Counted from the stretch's first letter, positions 33,459 through 43,141 are shown. The stretch: DNA of 64,000 nt from an uncultured Moraxella sp. (GCF_945873075.1 NZ_CAMCBS010000005.1:39056-103055), one strand, 5' to 3'. Program-made: numbers and translations. The notes: generated from the letters alone by a model not told the origin.

Positions 33459-35228
33459 TCATTCAGGCTTAAAGCTGTCTTTTAACCCGACGATTTGGTT
33501 AAATACCGGCAAGTCGGCATTGTGCTCAATGGCATCAGCGATAAAGTAGCTTTCACGCTCGAATTGGAAACGCTCGCCTGCCGCTGCTTTTGCCAAATCA
33601 GGCTCAACCACCGCTTGGCAGATGGTGAGTGAGTTTGGGTTTAGATGTTGTTTAATCCATAGCGTATCAGCATCGGTATCGGCATCGATAATTTCTTTTT
33701 CGTGTAGGCTGACATCGCTGATTTCATCATCTTCGAGCAGCAGATACTCATACAGACGCACCACCGCATCGACGCCATGACTGGCTGACACCCAGTGGAT
33801 GACGCCTTTGACCTTGCGACCTTCTGGGTTGTTACCCAGTGTATTTTCATCGATGGTGGCAATTAATTCGACCACTTGACCTGCTTCATCCAGCTTATGC
33901 TCATTGACCTTGAGCACATAGCTGTTACGCAGGCGGATTTCAGGATTTTCGGGCGATAGACGCTTGTAGCCTGCCGGTGGCACGACTTCAAAGTCAGTCT
34001 GGTCGATATAGATGGTCTTGGTGAATGGAATACGGCGTTCACCCATGTCAAGCGATGGATGCTTTGGCTGTGTTAGCCATAGCACTTCGCCATCAAAGTC
34101 GGCGACGGTTTTTGGGTTTTTGAGTTCAGCAAATTTTGCCACCGCTTCATCAAAGTTGGTAATCGTCACCTTCAGCGGACGCAACACTGCCATGCCACGA
34201 GCGGTAGTGTCTTCGAGTGATTTACGCACGCTAAATTCAAGCATGCGATGATCCACTAAGCCATCAGATTTAGTGATACCCACACGCTCACAAAAATCAC
34301 GCAAGCCATCAGGCGTATAACCACGACGGCGCATACCTGCCACCGTCGGCATACGCGGATCATCCCAGCCTGACACCACACCCATATCCACCAGACGCTT
34401 AAGTTTACGCTTACTGGTCAAGGTATGATCAATATTCAGACGGCTAAATTCGTACTGATGTGGCGGGTTGTCAAAGCCCACTTTCTCAATCACCCAATCA
34501 TAAAATGGGCGATGGTCTTCAAACTCAAGCGTACACAACGAATGCGTGATGCCTTCGAGCGCATCCGACAGCGGATGAGCAAAGTCATACATCGGATAGA
34601 TACACCAGTCATCACCTGTCTGATGGTGATGGGCGTGCATCACACGATAGATGACAGGGTCACGCATATTCATGTTTGGGTGCGCCATATCAATCTTGGC
34701 ACGCAGTACTGCACCGCCATCAGGATATTTGCCGTTTTTCATGTCGTCAAAACGAGCCAAATTCACTTCCACGCTCTCATCACGCTGTGGCGATGGCTTA
34801 CCCACTTCGGTGAATGAGCCACGATTGGCACGAATTTCATCGATGCTTTGTAAGTCCACATAGGCATCGCCTTGCTTAATCAGCTGTACCGCCCAAGCGT
34901 GCAGCTGCTCAAAGTAGCTTGACGCATAACGCACATCGCCCGCCCATTCAAAGCCAAGCCACTTGACATCTTCTTTGATGCCATCGACATAGTCTTGTTT
35001 TTCGGCAGTTGGGTTGGTGTCATCAAAGCGTAGATTGCACGCACCACCGAACTCGCCTGCCACGCCGAAATTTAGGCAGATGGATTTGACATGACCGATG
35101 TGCAAATAGCCATTCGGCTCAGGCGGAAAACGGGTCAAAATGCTCTCGTGCTTGCCTGATTGTAGGTCATCACGGATGATGGCTCGGATAAAGTCGTTTT
35201 TTTCGGGTAACTCGTTAGCAGTTGTCAT
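33459..35228 (-). CDS. glnS: Glutaminyl-tRNA synthetase
   Basis: GlnRS charges tRNA-Gln. The 589-residue class I synthetase carries the HIGH motif at residues 43-46 (PPEPNGYLHIGHVKS), and the KMSKS-like region reads TLTSKRKLKRL. The catalytic core is followed by the two beta-barrel anticodon-binding domains. I prefer the ATG at 35228 (MTTANELPEK) to one 30 bp upstream because it matches family length; neither has a strong ribosome site. It is divergent from ppiB. Confidence 0.96.
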   Translation of the reverse strand: MTTANELPEKNDFIRAIIRDDLQSGKHESILTRFPPEPNGYLHIGHVKSICLNFGVAGEFGGACNLRFDDTNPTAEKQDYVDGIKEDVKWLGFEWAGDVRYASSYFEQLHAWAVQLIKQGDAYVDLQSIDEIRANRGSFTEVGKPSPQRDESVEVNLARFDDMKNGKYPDGGAVLRAKIDMAHPNMNMRDPVIYRVMHAHHHQTGDDWCIYPMYDFAHPLSDALEGITHSLCTLEFEDHRPFYDWVIEKVGFDNPPHQYEFSRLNIDHTLTSKRKLKRLVDMGVVSGWDDPRMPTVAGMRRRGYTPDGLRDFCERVGITKSDGLVDHRMLEFSVRKSLEDTTARGMAVLRPLKVTITNFDEAVAKFAELKNPKTVADFDGEVLWLTQPKHPSLDMGERRIPFTKTIYIDQTDFEVVPPAGYKRLSPENPEIRLRNSYVLKVNEHKLDEAGQVVELIATIDENTLGNNPEGRKVKGVIHWVSASHGVDAVVRLYEYLLLEDDEISDVSLHEKEIIDADTDADTLWIKQHLNPNSLTICQAVVEPDLAKAAAGERFQFERESYFIADAIEHNADLPVFNQIVGLKDSFKPE

Positions 35229-35402
35229 CTGTTTGTCCAAATTATTATCAATAAACACAAAATAAACCTTGATACTTTAGCATAATTGGCATGATTTTTC
35301 ATCTGTTTAATCAGCAATTTAATCAGCAATTTTACTGAATCATTTCTTGGCGGATTTATTCTTTAAATCATCAAAATCATCCCCATATTTATCGGACAAC
35401 TG

Positions 35403-35411
35403 TGCTATAAT
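35403..35411 (+). promoter_or_regulatory. Extended -10 promoter of ppiB
   Basis: TGC followed by TATAAT (35406-35411) forms an extended -10 element 33 bp before the ppiB start. No good -35 box is present, as is usual for this promoter type. Confidence 0.6.
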
Positions 35412-35444
35412 AGCCGAAATTTTCACCCACTTTAAGGATTTGTC

Positions 35445-35954
35445 ATGGATATGCCAATTGTAGAATTTGACACCACTTATGGTAACATCGTCATCGAGCT
35501 AAACGCCGAAAAAGCGCCTGTAACCGTTGCCAACTTCATCGATTATGTTGAGTCAGGCCATTATGACGGCTTGATTTTTCACCGTGTGATTGACGGCTTT
35601 ATGATTCAAGGTGGCGGTATGGACGCCAATATGAACGAAAAACGCACTGGCACGCCAATTAAAAACGAAGCGGACAACGGCCTAAAAAACAACACCGGCA
35701 CTATCGCTATGGCTCGTACTTCTGACCCACATTCAGCGACAGCGCAGTTCTTTATTAATGTGCGTGACAACGATTTTCTAAACTACACCAGCCCAACGCC
35801 ACAAGGCTGGGGCTATGCGGTATTCGGTCAAGTCATCGAAGGTATGGATGTTGTGAACCAAATCAAAGGCGTGCCAACAGGTCGCTTTGGCTATCATGCG
35901 GATGTACCGACCGAGCCAATCGTCATCAACAGCGCCAAAGTCGTTAAGAAATAA
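35445..35954 (+). CDS. ppiB: Cyclophilin-type peptidyl-prolyl cis-trans isomerase
   Basis: The 169-residue single-domain cyclophilin speeds proline isomerisation during protein folding. No signal peptide is present, so it is cytoplasmic. Active-site stretches [15 protein letters not shown] and [18 protein letters not shown], with the conserved Arg and Gln, are intact. The start has AAGGA. The stop overlaps the lpxH start (TAATG), an arrangement that couples the two. Confidence 0.95.
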   Translation: MDMPIVEFDTTYGNIVIELNAEKAPVTVANFIDYVESGHYDGLIFHRVIDGFMIQGGGMDANMNEKRTGTPIKNEADNGLKNNTGTIAMARTSDPHSATAQFFINVRDNDFLNYTSPTPQGWGYAVFGQVIEGMDVVNQIKGVPTGRFGYHADVPTEPIVINSAKVVKK

Positions 35955-36748
35955 TGCATTCGACTGATTATTTTTTTACCACAAAGCCGTCTGAAATTCA
36001 GGCGGTTTTTATTAGCGATTTGCACTTATCGGCACGCACGCCCCACTTGTGCCGTGCGTTTATTCGGCTGATTGATGATTTGTGCGTCTTACCAAATCTT
36101 GGCAGTGTCTATATTTTGGGTGATTGGCTGGATGCGTGGATTGGCGATGATGTGTATTTATCACTTGATGAGACTGCCAGAGCCAAGCACTGGCTAACAC
36201 CTGTGCTGATGAGCCTAAAAAAATTGGCAGATAAACGGGTGCAACTCTTTGTCATGCATGGCAATCGGGATTTTACACTGTCCAATCGCCTAACCAAAGT
36301 CTTTGGCGGTGCTATCATCAGCGAACCCTATTATCTGACCACCGCTCACGCACGCATCCGCCTAGAGCATGGCGATGCACTGTGCACCGACGACACTAAA
36401 TATCAGCAATACCGTGCCATCATCCGCCATCCTGTGGTGCTGTGGCTACTATTGCGTCTGCCTTTATCCATCCGCTCAAAGCTCGGTCAAGACATCAAAC
36501 ACAAATCCAGCCAAGACAAAGCAGCCAAATCCTACACCATCATGGATGTTAATAATGATGCCGTGCGCCATGCCATGAGCGACTGCACACTACTCATTCA
36601 CGGACATACGCACCGCCCTGCCGTACATCATACTGATAACAAAACCCGCATCGTGCTTGGTGACTGGCGAGATGATGGCAAGCACATCACGGCAGAAATC
36701 GGGCTATTGATTGGTGATGAAGTTATGTTGGCAAGTTTTAGCTCGTAA
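35954..36748 (+). CDS. lpxH: UDP-2,3-diacylglucosamine diphosphatase LpxH
   Basis: LpxH hydrolyses UDP-2,3-diacylglucosamine to lipid X, the fourth step of lipid A synthesis, as a manganese-dependent calcineurin-like phosphoesterase at the inner membrane. The 264-residue protein carries the metal motifs in order: ISDLHLS (Asp22, His24), LGDWLDAWIGDD, MHGNRDF, LEHGDAL and HGHTHRP. The first 17 residues before the catalytic fold are longer than in E. coli. They are encoded across a DUS-like inverted repeat with a T-run at 35986-36010. No other start codon is available closer to the fold, so I keep the coupled ATG. Confidence 0.93.
   Translation: MHSTDYFFTTKPSEIQAVFISDLHLSARTPHLCRAFIRLIDDLCVLPNLGSVYILGDWLDAWIGDDVYLSLDETARAKHWLTPVLMSLKKLADKRVQLFVMHGNRDFTLSNRLTKVFGGAIISEPYYLTTAHARIRLEHGDALCTDDTKYQQYRAIIRHPVVLWLLLRLPLSIRSKLGQDIKHKSSQDKAAKSYTIMDVNNDAVRHAMSDCTLLIHGHTHRPAVHHTDNKTRIVLGDWRDDGKHITAEIGLLIGDEVMLASFSS
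35986..36010 (+). repeat. DUS-like inverted repeat followed by a T-run, inside the lpxH start region
   Basis: GCCGTCTGAA (35986-35995) matches the core of the Neisseria DNA uptake sequence. It faces TTCAGGCGG (35997-36005) to form a nine-pair hairpin with one wobble, then TTTTT. Neisserial DUS pairs often serve as terminators; this one has that shape but lies within codons 11-19 of lpxH. Confidence 0.55.
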
Positions 36749-36790
36749 AATGGATTTGGTGCATTTTGCCAATTTTCTCACTTTATCCAT

Positions 36791-36827
36791 AAAAAAAGCG
36801 AACAGCCATCAGCCATTCGCTTTTTTT
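36791..36827. terminator. Bidirectional terminator between lpxH and orn
   Basis: AAAAAAAGCGAA (36791-36802) pairs with TTCGCTTTTTTT (36816-36827). T-runs serve both directions between these convergent genes. Confidence 0.88.
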
Positions 36828-36894
36828 CGCAAGATACGCATTATTCAATCAAGTAGCTTATATTAATTTTTCTAATTTTTCCAATTTAAAAAGC

Positions 36895-37482
36895 TTAATC
36901 CAACAACTTAAAAAAATGCTCACGATAATGGCGCAGTTCACGAATCGAATCACGAATATCATCAAGCGCCAGATGTGTACCGCCTTTTTGGTAGCCATTG
37001 GCGACATCAGGACGCCAGCGATAGCACAGCTCTTTGATGCTTGAAACATCTAGGTTACGATAGTGGAAATACCGCTCAAGCGTTGGCATTTGGCGAGCCA
37101 AAAAACGACGGTCTTGGCAGATGGAATTACCACACATCGGTGAGATGCCTGCATCCACCCATTTTGATAGAAATTCAATGGTCTGCGCTTCAGCATCCGC
37201 CAAAGTCACCTTACTACGGCGTACACGGTCAATCAGCCCTGACTGCCCATGCTGCGTTTTGTTCCAGTCATCCATGCCGTTTAGCACCACATCGCTGACT
37301 TTGATGGCGAGTACCGGCCCTTCGGCTAGGATATTTAGGTCATCATCGGTGACAATGGTGGCAATCTCGATGATTTCATCGTTTTGAGTATCCAGCCCCG
37401 TCATCTCAAGGTCAATCCAAATCAGTGCTTTTTTGGCTTTGGCAGACGGCTTTGGGGTGGCGATTTTGATTTTATCAGTCAT
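36895..37482 (-). CDS. orn: Oligoribonuclease Orn
   Basis: Orn degrades RNA dinucleotides to mononucleotides and is essential in many gammaproteobacteria. The 195-residue protein is a DEDDh exonuclease: [10 protein letters not shown] holds the first Asp and Glu, [10 protein letters not shown] a later Asp, and the [14 protein letters not shown] region the closing His and Asp. An extra 17 residues rich in Lys and Ala precede the catalytic domain, slightly longer than in E. coli. It is convergent with lpxH and divergent from the DUF2062 gene. Confidence 0.95.
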   Translation of the reverse strand: MTDKIKIATPKPSAKAKKALIWIDLEMTGLDTQNDEIIEIATIVTDDDLNILAEGPVLAIKVSDVVLNGMDDWNKTQHGQSGLIDRVRRSKVTLADAEAQTIEFLSKWVDAGISPMCGNSICQDRRFLARQMPTLERYFHYRNLDVSSIKELCYRWRPDVANGYQKGGTHLALDDIRDSIRELRHYREHFFKLLD

Positions 37483-37665
37483 ATACTATCCTTATTCAAT
37501 CCGTGCATTGTATCACAGCCAAGTCATAATCACCATAACTACCGACGGACAATCAAAGACAATGCCATCATCATGCACGCATCACCAATACATTGCACAA
37601 TACATGAGCCGTCAGGATAAATTACCAAAAAGCAACGCTTAGCAGTCGTTTTGTGGCAAAAATTT

Positions 37666-37674
37666 TGTTATAAT
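37666..37674 (+). promoter_or_regulatory. Extended -10 promoter of the DUF2062 gene
   Basis: TGT precedes TATAAT (37669-37674), 30 bp before the start codon. No clear -35 box is visible. Confidence 0.55.
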
Positions 37675-37703
37675 CTCCACTTTATCCATGTTGCCGACAG
37701 CCC

Positions 37704-38363
37704 ATGCCAAAGAATAAAATCAAAGCCTGGCTACCCACACCTGAAAAATTGCGTGAAAATCGCTTGGTGGCGATGTTTGCGCCGTTTTTGGCAGACCCGC
37801 GTCTATGGCAGATGAACCGCAACTCACTCAATCGTGCGGTGTATGTCGGTGTTTTGGCAGCATTTTTTCCTTTACCCGGGCAGATGCCACTTGCTATCAT
37901 CGGTGCATTGATTGCTCGTGCCAATATCCCGATGGCGGTTGCTTTGACTTGGATTACCAATCCTTTGACAGGTATTCCCGTGTTTTGGCTTGCGTATTCA
38001 TTGGGTGCACTGCTACTTGGTGAGCCGCTCATCGGACTGCGTGCCATTGGCATGATTTTGACCGATTTGACGCTATGGGCGACAGCTGATGGTGTGAATC
38101 CTTTTACTCATCACAAGATTTTTTCGTGGCAGGCGATGGTGGTTGGGCTTGTCCTATCTGCTATCATTACCAGTATCGTGCTCGGCATTGCCTTTCGCTT
38201 ATTTTGGCACTATCGCACGGTGCGAGATTGGCAAGCACGACACGGCTACAACGCCAAAGCACCCAAATTCAGCAGCCAAAAAGGGCATAAACTGCGAGAC
38301 AAGCTGCGTAATCAACACACACAGCAGACACAGCAGTCATCGGATAACGATTTTTCTATTTAA
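37704..38363 (+). CDS. DUF2062 membrane protein
   Basis: The 219-residue protein has three to four hydrophobic segments (about 45-70, 75-105 and 150-172). The conserved stretch NRNSLNRAVYVGVLAAFFPLPGQMPLA and the following TWITNPLTGIPVFWLAYSLG are the signature of DUF2062. The function of the family is unknown. The C-terminus is a basic and Gln-rich cytoplasmic tail. No strong ribosome site is visible. It stands alone before metK. Confidence 0.85.
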   Translation: MPKNKIKAWLPTPEKLRENRLVAMFAPFLADPRLWQMNRNSLNRAVYVGVLAAFFPLPGQMPLAIIGALIARANIPMAVALTWITNPLTGIPVFWLAYSLGALLLGEPLIGLRAIGMILTDLTLWATADGVNPFTHHKIFSWQAMVVGLVLSAIITSIVLGIAFRLFWHYRTVRDWQARHGYNAKAPKFSSQKGHKLRDKLRNQHTQQTQQSSDNDFSI

Positions 38364-38446
38364 TCCCATCCCTTATCGCACCTTATATCCGATATCTTGC
38401 CTAAGGATATGAAAATTTTTCATTAGTCTTTTGCTTATAAATGGCG

Positions 38447-38452
38447 TATAAT
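38447..38452 (+). promoter_or_regulatory. -10 box of metK
   Basis: TATAAT at 38447-38452 would place the transcript start near 38459, just before the first leader hairpin. A matching -35 box is weak. Confidence 0.5.
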
Positions 38453-38460
38453 TTTCCGCC

Positions 38461-38558
38461 AAATACCTATTAAGTTTGATGAAATTTGCCGTGCGGATGG
38501 GTATTTATTCTGTCAAGCCTAAAAAAGCCACCAGAATCGCACATTTTTTTATTTTTTT
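38461..38558 (+). promoter_or_regulatory. Structured metK leader: two adjacent stem-loops and a U-tract
   Basis: AAATACCTA (38461-38469) pairs with TGGGTATTT (38498-38506). Directly next to it ATTCTG (38507-38512) pairs with CAGAAT (38532-38537). Four bases later comes T7-A-T7 (38544-38558), followed by the metK ATG at 38574. The layout resembles an attenuator or riboswitch expression platform. It does not match SAM riboswitch classes that I can recall well enough to name. Confidence 0.45.
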
Positions 38559-38573
38559 ATTAAGTGAAATCTT

Positions 38574-39734
38574 ATGAACTACTCCGTATTTACTTCAGAA
38601 TCAGTGAGTGAAGGTCATCCAGATAAGATGGCTGACCAAATCTCTGATGCCTTGCTTGATGCCATCTTGACCCAAGACAAAGACGCTCGTGTGGCGTGCG
38701 AAACCTTGGTAAAAACAGGGGCAGTGGTATTGGCAGGTGAAATCAGCACACACGCTAACATCGATGTCGAAGGCATCGTGCGTGATACCGTCAATAAGAT
38801 CGGCTACAACCATTCTGATCTTGGCTTTGATGGCTCAACTTGTGCCGTCATCAATATGATTGGTAAGCAATCTCCAGAAATCGCCCAAGGCGTCGATCGC
38901 TCACGCCCAGAAGATCAAGGCGCAGGCGACCAAGGTCTGATGTTTGGCTATGCCACCAACGAAACCGATGTACTGATGCCAGCACCGATTCAGCTATCAC
39001 ACCGCTTAATGGAGCGTCAAGCTGAACTTCGTAAAAATGGTACATTGCCATGGCTACGCCCAGATGCTAAGGCTCAGCTGACCATGCATTATGATGCCAA
39101 CCATAAGCCATTTGCTGTCGATGCCGTCGTACTATCAACTCAGCACAGCCCTGAAATCAGCCAAGCTGACCTACACGAAGCTGTGATGGAAGAAATCATC
39201 AAAAAAGTCATCCCGGCTGAGCTACTGCACAAAGACACGCTATATCACATCAACCCAACAGGCAAATTCGTCATCGGCGGCCCTGTCGGTGATGCAGGCT
39301 TAACCGGTCGTAAAATCATCGTCGATACCTACGGCGGTATGGCTCGTCATGGCGGTGGTGCATTCAGTGGCAAAGACCCATCAAAAGTGGATCGCTCAGC
39401 TGCCTATGCTGGTCGTTATGTCGCCAAAAACATCGTCGCAGCAGGCCTAGCTGATCGCTGTGAAGTACAGGTGAGCTATGCCATCGGTGTCGCTGAGCCG
39501 ACTTCGATTTCGGTGAATACCTTTAATACTGGTAAAATCAGCGATAACGACATCGTAAAACTGATCCGTGCGCACTTTGACCTACGCCCATACGGCATCA
39601 CTCGTATGCTAGATCTATTGCAGCCGATGTATGAAATCACTGCAAGCTACGGTCACTTTGGTCGCACAGGCTCGGATACTGCCTTTACTTGGGAGCGTAC
39701 CGACAAAGCCGAGCTACTACGCAACGCAATTTAA
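38574..39734 (+). CDS. metK: S-adenosylmethionine synthetase MetK
   Basis: MetK makes SAM from methionine and ATP in the cytoplasm. The 386-residue protein has all family motifs: SEGHPDK at residues 12-18, [12 protein letters not shown] mid-protein and [19 protein letters not shown] with the ATP-binding P-loop. The start is supported by [18 protein letters not shown]. It has its own promoter, a 115-nt leader with two stem-loops, and a strong terminator, so it is transcribed alone. trmO in this window is one of its product's users. Confidence 0.97.
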   Translation: MNYSVFTSESVSEGHPDKMADQISDALLDAILTQDKDARVACETLVKTGAVVLAGEISTHANIDVEGIVRDTVNKIGYNHSDLGFDGSTCAVINMIGKQSPEIAQGVDRSRPEDQGAGDQGLMFGYATNETDVLMPAPIQLSHRLMERQAELRKNGTLPWLRPDAKAQLTMHYDANHKPFAVDAVVLSTQHSPEISQADLHEAVMEEIIKKVIPAELLHKDTLYHINPTGKFVIGGPVGDAGLTGRKIIVDTYGGMARHGGGAFSGKDPSKVDRSAAYAGRYVAKNIVAAGLADRCEVQVSYAIGVAEPTSISVNTFNTGKISDNDIVKLIRAHFDLRPYGITRMLDLLQPMYEITASYGHFGRTGSDTAFTWERTDKAELLRNAI

Positions 39735-39757
39735 TCAAACGCTTGCTTAGCACATCC

Positions 39758-39795
39758 AAAAGCCTTAGAATACTCGTGTTCTAAGGCTTTTTTTA
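39758..39795 (+). terminator. Rho-independent terminator of metK
   Basis: AAAAGCCTTAGAA (39758-39770) pairs perfectly with TTCTAAGGCTTTT (39779-39791), followed by more Ts. Confidence 0.92.
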
Positions 39796-39808
39796 TTAGG
39801 AAATCATC

Positions 39809-40138
39809 ATGAGCGACAAACCAGAATTTAACGAACAAGAATTTCAAGCGCAGATGAATGCGTTTTTTGAGCGAGCAGATGCGGTGATTAATCTTGCCAA
39901 CAGTCAGCTAAGTCCACAATCGCACGCAGGCCAAGTCGCCGCTAGCCTAAACTACGCCGCTGCTCGCTTTGCGGTGTCGGCTGCGACCATCGGCTTTGTC
40001 AAGGGCAGCGATTTGGCAAAAGAAAAAGATGACATCATCAAATTCTACACCGAAAAATACCAACAAATGCTGTCAGAGAACCTTGACCAGTATATCGAAA
40101 ATTTCGACAAATATACCAATCTTGCTAAATCCCAATAA
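39809..40138 (+). CDS. DUF3144 family protein
   Basis: The 109-residue protein looks entirely alpha-helical and soluble. The pattern FFERADAVINLANSQ followed by AASLNYAAARFAVSAA matches DUF3144, a family of unknown function. The start has AGGA upstream. It is a single gene: the metK terminator precedes it and a strong terminator follows. Confidence 0.78.
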   Translation: MSDKPEFNEQEFQAQMNAFFERADAVINLANSQLSPQSHAGQVAASLNYAAARFAVSAATIGFVKGSDLAKEKDDIIKFYTEKYQQMLSENLDQYIENFDKYTNLAKSQ

Positions 40139-40156
40139 GATTGATGTCAATTTTTT

Positions 40157-40197
40157 ATTGCTTGATTTTACATCTTAAATCAAGCAATTTTTTTTTA
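40157..40197 (+). terminator. Terminator after the DUF3144 gene
   Basis: ATTGCTTGATTT pairs with AAATCAAGCAAT (12-bp perfect stem, 8-nt loop), followed by a long T-run. Confidence 0.92.
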
Positions 40198-40312
40198 TTT
40201 GACATATTTATTCACAAACTGCATATTTTCTAGCTTTTAAAATCCAAAAAAGTGGTGTAAACTGCTAAAAGGCTTGATAAGTGATTAATCTTATCATATC
40301 ATCACAAAATCC

Positions 40313-40341
40313 GATAATTATACCGATATGACATAATTATC
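40313..40341. promoter_or_regulatory. 9-bp inverted repeat upstream of ppc
   Basis: GATAATTAT (40313-40321) recurs inverted as ATAATTATC (40333-40341) with an 11-bp spacer. It lies 47 bp before the ppc start, within promoter distance, so an operator is possible. Confidence 0.35.
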
Positions 40342-40387
40342 ATGTTGTTCTTTTATATAATTGTTTGTTTAGCATAGGGAGCGCATC

Positions 40388-43141
40388 GTGACGACAAAAC
40401 AAAACACACCAAAAGCACCTAACGAATTTTTGGATCAAGAAAAAGACCTACCGCTCATCGCTGATACCGAACTGCTTGGTCGTATTCTACTGGATGTGCT
40501 CAAAGAGCAAACTTCACCGATTGTCGCTGATACCATTGATCAGCTGATCGCAGGGGGCAATCCTGAGCATATCATCAAGGATGCTCTGCCAAAGCTGAAC
40601 AGTCGTCAAATCGAAAATCTCATCCGTGCGTGCAGTCTATTCGCCCAAGTGCTCAACATCGCCGAAGACCATCACCACGCACGCCGCCGCCAAATCCACG
40701 AACAGCTTGAGAGCACACCAAGCCCATCAAGCTTTGCCGGTGTGCTTGGCGAAATTGAAGAAAAAGGCATCAACCCAACCCAACTTCAAAAACAGCTTGA
40801 TAAGCTATCCATCAGTGCGGTGATGACCGCTCACCCGACCGAAGTACAGCGTCAAAGCGTGCTCAAGCTACATCGCCAAATCCGCGCCCTGCTCACCGAG
40901 CATCAGCACGCCATCGGCTACCAAAAGCATCGCCTGACCGAACAAATCAAAACCGTGCTACTGTCACTATGGCAGACCAATGAAACTCGCCATTTCAAAA
41001 TCAATGTCAGTGATGAGATTACCAATGGCGTGGCGTATTTTGATTTGAGTTTTTTCCAAGCCATTCCCAAGCTATATGCCCGCCTAAGCCATCAGCTCGG
41101 CGAACGCTATCCACACACCACACTGCCTGATGTGATTCGCATCGGTGGCTGGATTGGTGGCGACCGTGACGGCAACCCATTTGTTGATGCTGACACCCTA
41201 CGCCATGCCTTTAAGCGTCAAAGTGCGGCACTGTTTTATTATTATCGTGACCAGTTGGGCGAGCTGTACCAAGAACTACCGCTATCGATTCGCCGTGTCA
41301 AGGTCAATGATGATGTGCTTGAGATGGCTGCCAATTCTCCCGAAAAACTGCTATCTCGTGCCGAAGAGCCGTATCGCTTGGCGGTGGCGCTAATTTCTGC
41401 TCGTATCGTGGCGACCAGTCATCGCTTTGGCCTAGATTATGGCTGTCGCTTTGGGGTGGCGGATGCCTACCAAGACAGCGCTGAATTTTTGGCGGATTTG
41501 GAAAAGCTACACCGCTCATTGACCCAAAACGGCAGTGAATATCTGGCACAAGGTCGCTTGCAGGATTTGATGCGTGCGGTGAGCGTGTTTGGCTTTTATC
41601 TGATGCCACTGGATTTGCGTCAGCACGCACAGGTGCACGCTGAGACAGTGCATGATTTGTTTAAGCACGCTGATTTGGAAGATTATCTAAGTCTGTCTGA
41701 GCCTGCTCGTCAGCGTGTGCTACTGCGTGAGCTTGCCACCGCTCGCCCGCTATACAGCCAATATGTCGAGTATGATGCACAGACCACCAAAGAGCTGAAT
41801 ATCTTTTTGGCGGCAGCGGACATCAAAAACCGCTACGGCGAAACTGCCATTTCCCAAAGTATCATCTCAAACTGCGAAACCATCAGCGATATGCTTGCCC
41901 TAGCACTGATTATGAAAGAAACGGGGCTACTACATATCGAAAATGGCAGTCCAAAATCACGCCTAAATATCGTGCCACTATTTGAGACCATCGAAGCACT
42001 CCAAAACTGCATCGGCGTGATGGATGAACTGCTTGGCAAGCCATGGTATCAAAGCCTGCTCAAAAGCCGTGATAACACCCAAGAAATCATGCTTGGCTAC
42101 TCCGACAGCAACAAAGACGGTGGCTATGTCACCAGCCAATGGTCGCTATATCAAGCTGAAGAAAAACTGGTGCAAATCTTTGCCAAACATCAAGTGCAAA
42201 TGCGTCTGTTCCACGGTCGTGGCGGTAGCGTCGGTCGTGGTGGCGGCCCGTCTTTTGAAGCGATTTTGGCACAGCCTGCAGGCTCGGTGGCAGGTCAAAT
42301 CCGCATCACCGAACAAGGCGAAGTCATCACTGCCAAATACGCCGAAGCCAATAACGCTGAGCATAATCTAGAAGTACTCGTCGCAGCGACGCTCAAAGCA
42401 ACAATCCTACCCAATGCGACAATGACTCCCGATTTTGAGCTGATGTCACATTTATCCGAATCAGCATTTACTCATTATCGTGCGCTGATTGAGCATCCTG
42501 CGTTTATTGATTATTTCCTACAAACCAGTCCAATCACCGAGATTGCCACCTTGAACATCGGCTCTCGCCCTGCTAGTCGTAAGACTTTGGCACGCATTCA
42601 GGATTTGCGAGCGATTCCGTGGGTGTTCTCATGGATGCAAAACCGCCTAATGCTACCGGCTTGGTATGGCTTTGGTACGGCGATTGAGACGCTGATTCAA
42701 GCAGATGATGGTAATTTGGCTAAGCTAAAAGCCCATGCCAAAGACAGTGCATTCTTTTATGCGATGCTCTCAAACATGGAACAAGTGCTTGCCAAAACCG
42801 ACCTTAGCATCGCCAAGACCTATGTTGAGCTTGCCGAAGATAAAGCATCTGCCGATGTCATCTATGCAATGATTGAAGCAGAATACACACGTAGTAAAAA
42901 TGCCCTACTACAATTGACCGAGCAAGACACCGTACTGACAGGCAACCGCTCATTGGCTCGCTCATTAGCCCTACGCCTACCGTATCTCAATGCACTCAAC
43001 TGGCTACAGGTACTCCTACTCAAAGAGCGTCGGGGCGAGCAGTCGCTTGACCGCACCGATGGCTTTGATGATGACCGCTTATTACAGCTGATTCACCTGA
43101 CCATCAATGGCGTGGCGCAAGGCTTGAGAAATACAGGTTGA
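40388..43141 (+). CDS. ppc: Phosphoenolpyruvate carboxylase
   Basis: Ppc refills the TCA cycle by carboxylating PEP to oxaloacetate. The 917-residue protein has the catalytic His149 in VMTAHPTEVQRQS (E. coli His138), GYSDSNKDGGYVTSQW and the mobile loop FHGRGGSVGRGGGP. The C-terminus QGLRNTG is canonical. The start is GTG, with a strong AGGGAG ribosome site 7 bp upstream and no ATG that fits the family N-terminus, so I accept GTG. It is transcribed alone. Confidence 0.97.
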   Translation: MTTKQNTPKAPNEFLDQEKDLPLIADTELLGRILLDVLKEQTSPIVADTIDQLIAGGNPEHIIKDALPKLNSRQIENLIRACSLFAQVLNIAEDHHHARRRQIHEQLESTPSPSSFAGVLGEIEEKGINPTQLQKQLDKLSISAVMTAHPTEVQRQSVLKLHRQIRALLTEHQHAIGYQKHRLTEQIKTVLLSLWQTNETRHFKINVSDEITNGVAYFDLSFFQAIPKLYARLSHQLGERYPHTTLPDVIRIGGWIGGDRDGNPFVDADTLRHAFKRQSAALFYYYRDQLGELYQELPLSIRRVKVNDDVLEMAANSPEKLLSRAEEPYRLAVALISARIVATSHRFGLDYGCRFGVADAYQDSAEFLADLEKLHRSLTQNGSEYLAQGRLQDLMRAVSVFGFYLMPLDLRQHAQVHAETVHDLFKHADLEDYLSLSEPARQRVLLRELATARPLYSQYVEYDAQTTKELNIFLAAADIKNRYGETAISQSIISNCETISDMLALALIMKETGLLHIENGSPKSRLNIVPLFETIEALQNCIGVMDELLGKPWYQSLLKSRDNTQEIMLGYSDSNKDGGYVTSQWSLYQAEEKLVQIFAKHQVQMRLFHGRGGSVGRGGGPSFEAILAQPAGSVAGQIRITEQGEVITAKYAEANNAEHNLEVLVAATLKATILPNATMTPDFELMSHLSESAFTHYRALIEHPAFIDYFLQTSPITEIATLNIGSRPASRKTLARIQDLRAIPWVFSWMQNRLMLPAWYGFGTAIETLIQADDGNLAKLKAHAKDSAFFYAMLSNMEQVLAKTDLSIAKTYVELAEDKASADVIYAMIEAEYTRSKNALLQLTEQDTVLTGNRSLARSLALRLPYLNALNWLQVLLLKERRGEQSLDRTDGFDDDRLLQLIHLTINGVAQGLRNTG

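Noticed and set aside
38461..38573. Calling the metK leader a known SAM riboswitch
   Set aside because: I could not match the conserved core of any SAM riboswitch class by eye, so only the stem-loop layout is reported.
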